Shown here: positions 60,208 through 64,000 of the stretch, one piece after another
How the letters are laid out: every line of letters begins with the position of its first letter
Numbering within the stretch: the first letter of the stretch is position 1
From: Bacteroidales bacterium
GTDB lineage: Bacteria; Bacteroidota; Bacteroidia; Bacteroidales; UBA4181
Assembly (NCBI GenBank): GCA_017523725.1
Contig: JAFWVY010000023.1
Span: 1-64,000, forward strand
Direction of reading: 5' to 3'
Length of the DNA stretch: 64,000 nt
Made by a program: the position numbers and the translations under genes
The notes under the pieces: model-generated
The model's database searches: none
Told to the model about the DNA's origin: nothing
Seen by the model: only the letters and a program-made list of their open reading frames with translations

Positions 60208-62537
60208 CGGCTGCCGCCTGTCTGGACAGCGGGCTGCGGGGCGTCCACCTCGCAGTCGATGCCGGTCATGTCGGCCGGCCGGTCGAACGGTCCCTGGCTG
60301 ATGCCGAGCCGCTTGTCGGCATACACTTTCTTCATGTACAACGCCCAGATGGGTAATGCCTCTTCCGCGGCCTGGCCGCGTGACATGGCGTCAAAGTGGA
60401 TGGAGCGCTCTTCGCCGCCGACCCATACGCCGCTCACGAGCGTGGGGGTGATGCCCATGAACCAGCCGTCCGAATGCTCGTTGGTCGTGCCGGTCTTTCC
60501 GCCGATTTCATTGGTGAAATTGTAGCGCAGCCTGAGCCGCACCGCCGTGCCGCCGTCCACGACGCCCTGCAGCAGGTTGACCATCATGTAGGCGGTCCTT
60601 TCGCTGATGACTTCTTCCGTGCGGGGCAGATAGGAGGGCATCAGGGCATTGCCGTTTTTGTCTTCGATGCGCGTTACGAAAACAGGTTCGGTATAGACCC
60701 CCTTGTTGGCGAATACGCAGTAGGCGGTCACCATCTCCGCCACGGAGATGTCGGACGTGCCGTAGACAATCGAAGGTACGGGGTCGATGTAACTGGTGAT
60801 GCCCATCTTGTGCGCCATGTCGGCCACCGCTTTGGGGGTCACCTGCTTGATGATCCACGCCGAGATGTTGTTTTCGGATTTCGCCAGACCCCATTTGAGT
60901 GTCACGCGTTTGCCGATGTCTTCGGAGTTGCCGGAGCTGCGCGGTGTCCAGGGCTTGCCGTTGTCGATGAAAGTCTGAGGGATGTTGAGCACTTCGTAGC
61001 ACGGCGTCAGTTCTTTCTTGTCCTGCAGCGCCAGTGTATAAAGGAACGGTTTGAACGTCGAGCCGACCTGCCGTTTCTGCACGGTGACGGCGTCCCACTT
61101 GAAATGCTTGAAATCGATGCCGCCGACGTAGGCCTTGACATGGCCGGTCCGGGGATCCATGGACATCATGCCCGACCTCAGATAGTGCTTGTAGTACAAG
61201 ATAGAGTCGTAGGGCGTCATAATGGTGTCGAACTCGCCGTCCCACGAGAACATGCCTTCCATTTCGACCGGTTCTTTGAAAGCCTGCATGATCTTGGCGT
61301 CGGACATGCCGTTGCGGCGCATGTTGGTATAGCGGATGCTCTGCCGGATGGATTCGCGCATGATGGTGTCGATGCGACCCATGGTCAGGTCGTTGGAGAA
61401 GGGCGCCTTGCGGGAATTCTTCTTTTCCTTGAAGAAGTTGGCCTGCAGGTACTTCATGTGTTCCGCCACCGCTTCCTCGGCATATTGCTGCATCCGCGAA
61501 TCCAGCGTGGTGTAGATTTTCAGCCCGTCACGGTACAGATTGTACGGCGTTCCGTCCGGTTTGAAATTTTTGTTGCACCAGCCGTACAGCGGGTTGGTGA
61601 ACCATTTGACGGAGTCTTCCCGGTAACTGTCGGGATTGGCGTAACGGCTGCGGACCGGCTTGGTACGGCTCATGGTCAGCCGCAGGAATTCCCGGAAGTA
61701 CGTACCCGTGCCTGTCAGGTGGTCCTGCACCTGGACCTGCAGGGTGATGGGGAGTGCCGAGATGGAATCCAGTTCGGCGCGGGTGAGATATCCGTGCTCT
61801 TTCATCTTTTCCAGCACACCGTTGCGCCGGACGAGCGAGCGCTCAGGATTGCGTACCGGGCTGTAGCGGGTCGGTCCTTTGAGCAGACCGATGAGCAGGG
61901 CGGCTTCTTCCACCCTGAGCGAGTCTGGCGTCTTGTTGAAGAAAGTCCTGGCGGCCGTCTTGATGCCGTAGGCCTCGTGGCCGAAGGGCACGGTGTTGAG
62001 GTACCACGTCAGGATTTCGTCCTTGGTATAGTTGCGTTCCAGTTTGACGGCGGTGACCCATTCGCGCAGCTTGTCGATGGTCAGCTGCCGGTACCGCTGG
62101 AAGGACGAGGTGTAGCGCGTCGTGTCGCGCGGAAAGAGGTTCTTGGCCAGCTGCTGGGTGATGGTACTGCCTCCGCCTTCGCCGCTCTGCCGCATCAGCA
62201 GGGTCTTGACGGCGACACGCACCAGCCCGATGCCGTCGATGCCGGCATGTTCATAGAATCGGTGGTCCTCCCGGGCGATGAGTGCCTGTATGGCGTAGGG
62301 CGAGATTTCTTCGAAAGAAACGGGGTTCCGGTTTTCGATGTAGAAGGTGGCCAGCAGTTGCCCGTCTGCCGAGAATACTTCGGAAGCCTGGTTGCGCTTG
62401 GGGTTTTCCAGCTCCTCAAAGGTCGGCATGAAACCCAGTCTGCCATGGGCTATGGCACTGAAGAGCAGATAGCTGCCGCCCAGTGCGAGCAACAGCAGCC
62501 CCCAGCAGCACAGCACGAAAATCTTTGTCTTTGTCAT
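60189..62537 (-). CDS. mrcA: Class A penicillin-binding protein (PBP1a type)
   Basis: 782 residues. One N-terminal membrane helix (5-28), then the GT51 glycosyltransferase with catalytic Glu90 in REDHRFYEHAGIDG and GGGSTITQQLAKNLF. The transpeptidase follows, with GSTFKPF (Ser near residue 493), SENN and KTGTTNEH. It polymerises and cross-links peptidoglycan. The start at 62537 was chosen over a weaker upstream codon that lies next to the -7 element at 62581. Confidence 0.93.
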   Translation of the reverse strand: MTKTKIFVLCCWGLLLLALGGSYLLFSAIAHGRLGFMPTFEELENPKRNQASEVFSADGQLLATFYIENRNPVSFEEISPYAIQALIAREDHRFYEHAGIDGIGLVRVAVKTLLMRQSGEGGGSTITQQLAKNLFPRDTTRYTSSFQRYRQLTIDKLREWVTAVKLERNYTKDEILTWYLNTVPFGHEAYGIKTAARTFFNKTPDSLRVEEAALLIGLLKGPTRYSPVRNPERSLVRRNGVLEKMKEHGYLTRAELDSISALPITLQVQVQDHLTGTGTYFREFLRLTMSRTKPVRSRYANPDSYREDSVKWFTNPLYGWCNKNFKPDGTPYNLYRDGLKIYTTLDSRMQQYAEEAVAEHMKYLQANFFKEKKNSRKAPFSNDLTMGRIDTIMRESIRQSIRYTNMRRNGMSDAKIMQAFKEPVEMEGMFSWDGEFDTIMTPYDSILYYKHYLRSGMMSMDPRTGHVKAYVGGIDFKHFKWDAVTVQKRQVGSTFKPFLYTLALQDKKELTPCYEVLNIPQTFIDNGKPWTPRSSGNSEDIGKRVTLKWGLAKSENNISAWIIKQVTPKAVADMAHKMGITSYIDPVPSIVYGTSDISVAEMVTAYCVFANKGVYTEPVFVTRIEDKNGNALMPSYLPRTEEVISERTAYMMVNLLQGVVDGGTAVRLRLRYNFTNEIGGKTGTTNEHSDGWFMGITPTLVSGVWVGGEERSIHFDAMSRGQAAEEALPIWALYMKKVYADKRLGISQGPFDRPADMTGIDCEVDAPQPAVQTGGSRYEEDF

Positions 62538-62580
62538 ATGACTGAATGGCGTCCGGTGTGTCACGCGGACGTGTGAACTG

Positions 62581-62588
62581 CAAAAATA
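62581..62588 (-). promoter_or_regulatory. Bacteroidetes -7 element (TATTTTTG) for mrcA
   Basis: Matches TAnnTTTG, 43 bp upstream of the mrcA start. Confidence 0.5.
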
Positions 62589-62773
62589 CAAATTTCTTGC
62601 ATAGCAATGCAGTCCGGCGGGAACGGGTCGGAATTGATGCAGAAGGGCATTGAGAATAGAAGACGTGTGTGCCGTCTTGTCAGCATGTTATAAATCAGTA
62701 TTTTACATATCAGATTCGGGCCGTTTTGCGAAGTTTTTTCAGGCGTCGCTCCGCTTTTCTGAATAAAAATGTA

Positions 62774-62781
62774 TTACTTTG
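62774..62781 (+). promoter_or_regulatory. Variant -7 element (TTACTTTG) for topA
   Basis: TTACTTTGCG, identical to the element before the SPOR gene at 58940. It lies about 107 bp before the topA start. Confidence 0.4.
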
Positions 62782-62888
62782 CGCCCTCCATTGGAAAGGG
62801 GACGGGTGGTGTATACCAATCCCGGACCAAACGGACGGGGGAAACCGCTTCCTTTTGTCCAAATAATTCAAAGTCAGATATACAGGGG

Positions 62889-64000
62889 ATGAAATCGAAT
62901 TTAGTCATCGTAGAGTCGCCGGCCAAGGCCAAAACCATAGAGAAATTTCTGGGGGACGGATATGAGGTAACGTCCAGTTTCGGGCACATACGCGATCTGG
63001 ACAAGAAAACCATCAGCGTGGACATCGACGACCATTTCCGTCCCCTCTACATCGTGCCGGACGACAAGAAAAGTCTGGTTTCCGAACTGAAAAAGAAAGT
63101 GACGCAGGCTGAGACGGTCTGGCTGGCTTCCGATGAGGACCGCGAGGGAGAGGCCATCGCATGGCATCTGTCGGAAGTCCTCAAATTGAAAAAGGACCAT
63201 ACGCGGCGCATTGTTTTCAACGAAATTACGAAGGATGCCATCCTGCGCGCCATTGCCGAGCCGCGCGACATCGACATCAATCTGGTCAACGCCCAGCAGG
63301 CCCGCCGTGTGCTGGACCGGCTGGTCGGTTTCGAACTGTCGCCGGTGCTCTGGAAGAAAGTGAAACCGGCGCTGTCTGCGGGCCGTGTGCAGAGCGTGGC
63401 TGTGCGTCTGCTGGTGGAGCGCGAACGCGAAATCCGGAATTTTGTCCCCACTTCATCCTACCGGGTGCTGGGACGTTTTGACGTGCCCGGGCAGAAGAAT
63501 GCCCTGACGGCCGAACTGCAGGCCCGGCTGGACACGCCCGACAAAGTCCGGGATTTCTTCATGCGCTGCCGTCCTGCGGTCTATACCGTCGGCGATATCG
63601 TGACCAAACCGTCCAGGAAATCGCCTGCGCCGCCGTTCACCACATCGACGCTGCAGCAGGAAGCTTCACGCAAGCTCGGCCTGTCGGTGTCACAGACCAT
63701 GTCAGTGGCCCAGCGGCTGTACGAGGCGGGAAAAATCACCTACATGCGTACCGATTCGGTCAATCTGTCCGACCTGGCGCTGAACATGGCCCGAAAGGTT
63801 GTGGCGTCCGAATTCGGTGAGGCGTATGTCTGCCCGCGCCGCTACAAGACCAAGACCAAGGGGGCGCAGGAAGCGCACGAAGCCATCCGGCCCACCTATC
63901 TGGACAAGCGCGAGATCAGCGGAACGGCCGTCGAAAAGAAACTTTACGACCTGATATGGAAGCGGACCGTCGCTTCGCAGATGAGCGACGCCCAGATAGA
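62889..64000 (+). CDS. topA: DNA topoisomerase I (C-terminus cut by window edge)
   Basis: About 370 residues are visible. NLVIVESPAKAKTIEKFLG opens the Toprim domain, SDEDREGEAIAWHL (81-94) holds the acidic metal-binding triad, and ITYMRTDS carries the catalytic Tyr285. Relaxes negative supercoils by a type IA mechanism. The start has AGGGG upstream at 62883-62887. The gene runs off the right edge. Confidence 0.96.
   Translation, partial: MKSNLVIVESPAKAKTIEKFLGDGYEVTSSFGHIRDLDKKTISVDIDDHFRPLYIVPDDKKSLVSELKKKVTQAETVWLASDEDREGEAIAWHLSEVLKLKKDHTRRIVFNEITKDAILRAIAEPRDIDINLVNAQQARRVLDRLVGFELSPVLWKKVKPALSAGRVQSVAVRLLVEREREIRNFVPTSSYRVLGRFDVPGQKNALTAELQARLDTPDKVRDFFMRCRPAVYTVGDIVTKPSRKSPAPPFTTSTLQQEASRKLGLSVSQTMSVAQRLYEAGKITYMRTDSVNLSDLALNMARKVVASEFGEAYVCPRRYKTKTKGAQEAHEAIRPTYLDKREISGTAVEKKLYDLIWKRTVASQMSDAQI

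Larger units (their letters stand above)
62538..62888. other. Intergenic region between mrcA and topA
   Basis: About 350 bp with divergent genes on each side. It holds the mrcA -7 element (62581-62588) and a variant -7 element for topA (62774-62781), leaving a topA leader of about 100 nt. I see no gene, repeat, tRNA or terminator in it. Confidence 0.6.

Noticed and set aside
62669-62866. 65-codon open frame between mrcA and topA
   Set aside because: No family features, and it spans the likely topA promoter region.

Overview
The window is a gene-dense, fairly GC-rich stretch of a Bacteroidetes chromosome, probably Bacteroidales. The evidence is the repeated promoter element TAnnTTTG upstream of many genes (once with a perfect TTTG at 19-bp spacing), a Bacteroidetes-type GNAT protein, an HU-CCDC81/SPOR protein, and the D-glycero-D-manno-heptose genes hddA and hddC. 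Genus cannot be read from the sequence. No tRNA, rRNA, CRISPR array, insertion sequence or prophage is visible.

Layout. 1-29111 is mostly housekeeping: a GGGtGRT protein and its NifU-like partner (minus); a NUDIX hydrolase, RidA and a GT-B glycosyltransferase (plus); an hddA-hddC-M23 peptidase operon; a metal/cobalamin-type ABC importer leading into recG; an AddB-like nuclease; an HU-CCDC81/SPOR membrane protein; trmB; two FKBP isomerases; a BamA/TamA-like barrel; holA; and a GNAT-glgB-mfd operon. 55161-64000 is again housekeeping: a small exported coiled-coil protein, an atpD-atpC-heptosyltransferase operon, a SPOR protein with ung, a class A penicillin-binding protein, and the start of topA.

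In between, 29161-55160 is one unbroken minus-strand run of 23 tightly spaced genes encoding a type VI secretion system (T6SS). Transcription runs from high to low coordinates. It begins with ClpV, TssB, TssC and two Hcp proteins, then VgrG and a DUF4280 PAAR-like tip. Two likely effectors follow: a cysteine-rich protein with amidase_3-like motifs and a metzincin-type metallopeptidase. After two unknown proteins comes an envelope module, and the run ends with the baseplate genes TssG, TssK, TssE and TssF. TssJ, TssL, TssM and TssA are absent, and I do not recognise the usual Bacteroidetes TssN-R set by sequence.

The striking point is that this run contains what looks like a complete ubiquitin-type pathway: a ubiquitin-like protein whose tail aligns with ubiquitin without gaps and ends in Gly (42027-42341), an E2-like protein with HPN and a downstream Cys (41411-42007), a membrane-anchored JAMM isopeptidase (37794-39428), a UBA3-like E1 (33067-34284), and a large membrane protein that combines a periplasmic VWA-like domain, a C3H2C3 RING-H2-like finger and a C-terminal FHA-like domain (35477-37792). 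Topology places the RING, FHA and JAMM domains in the cytoplasm with the E1, E2 and ubiquitin-like protein. I infer that the secretion apparatus, or a protein associated with it, is modified by a ubiquitin-like conjugation system with its own membrane-bound E3 and deconjugase. Bacterial E1/E2/JAB/Ubl/RING sets are known or predicted elsewhere; I am not aware of a described set built into a T6SS operon.
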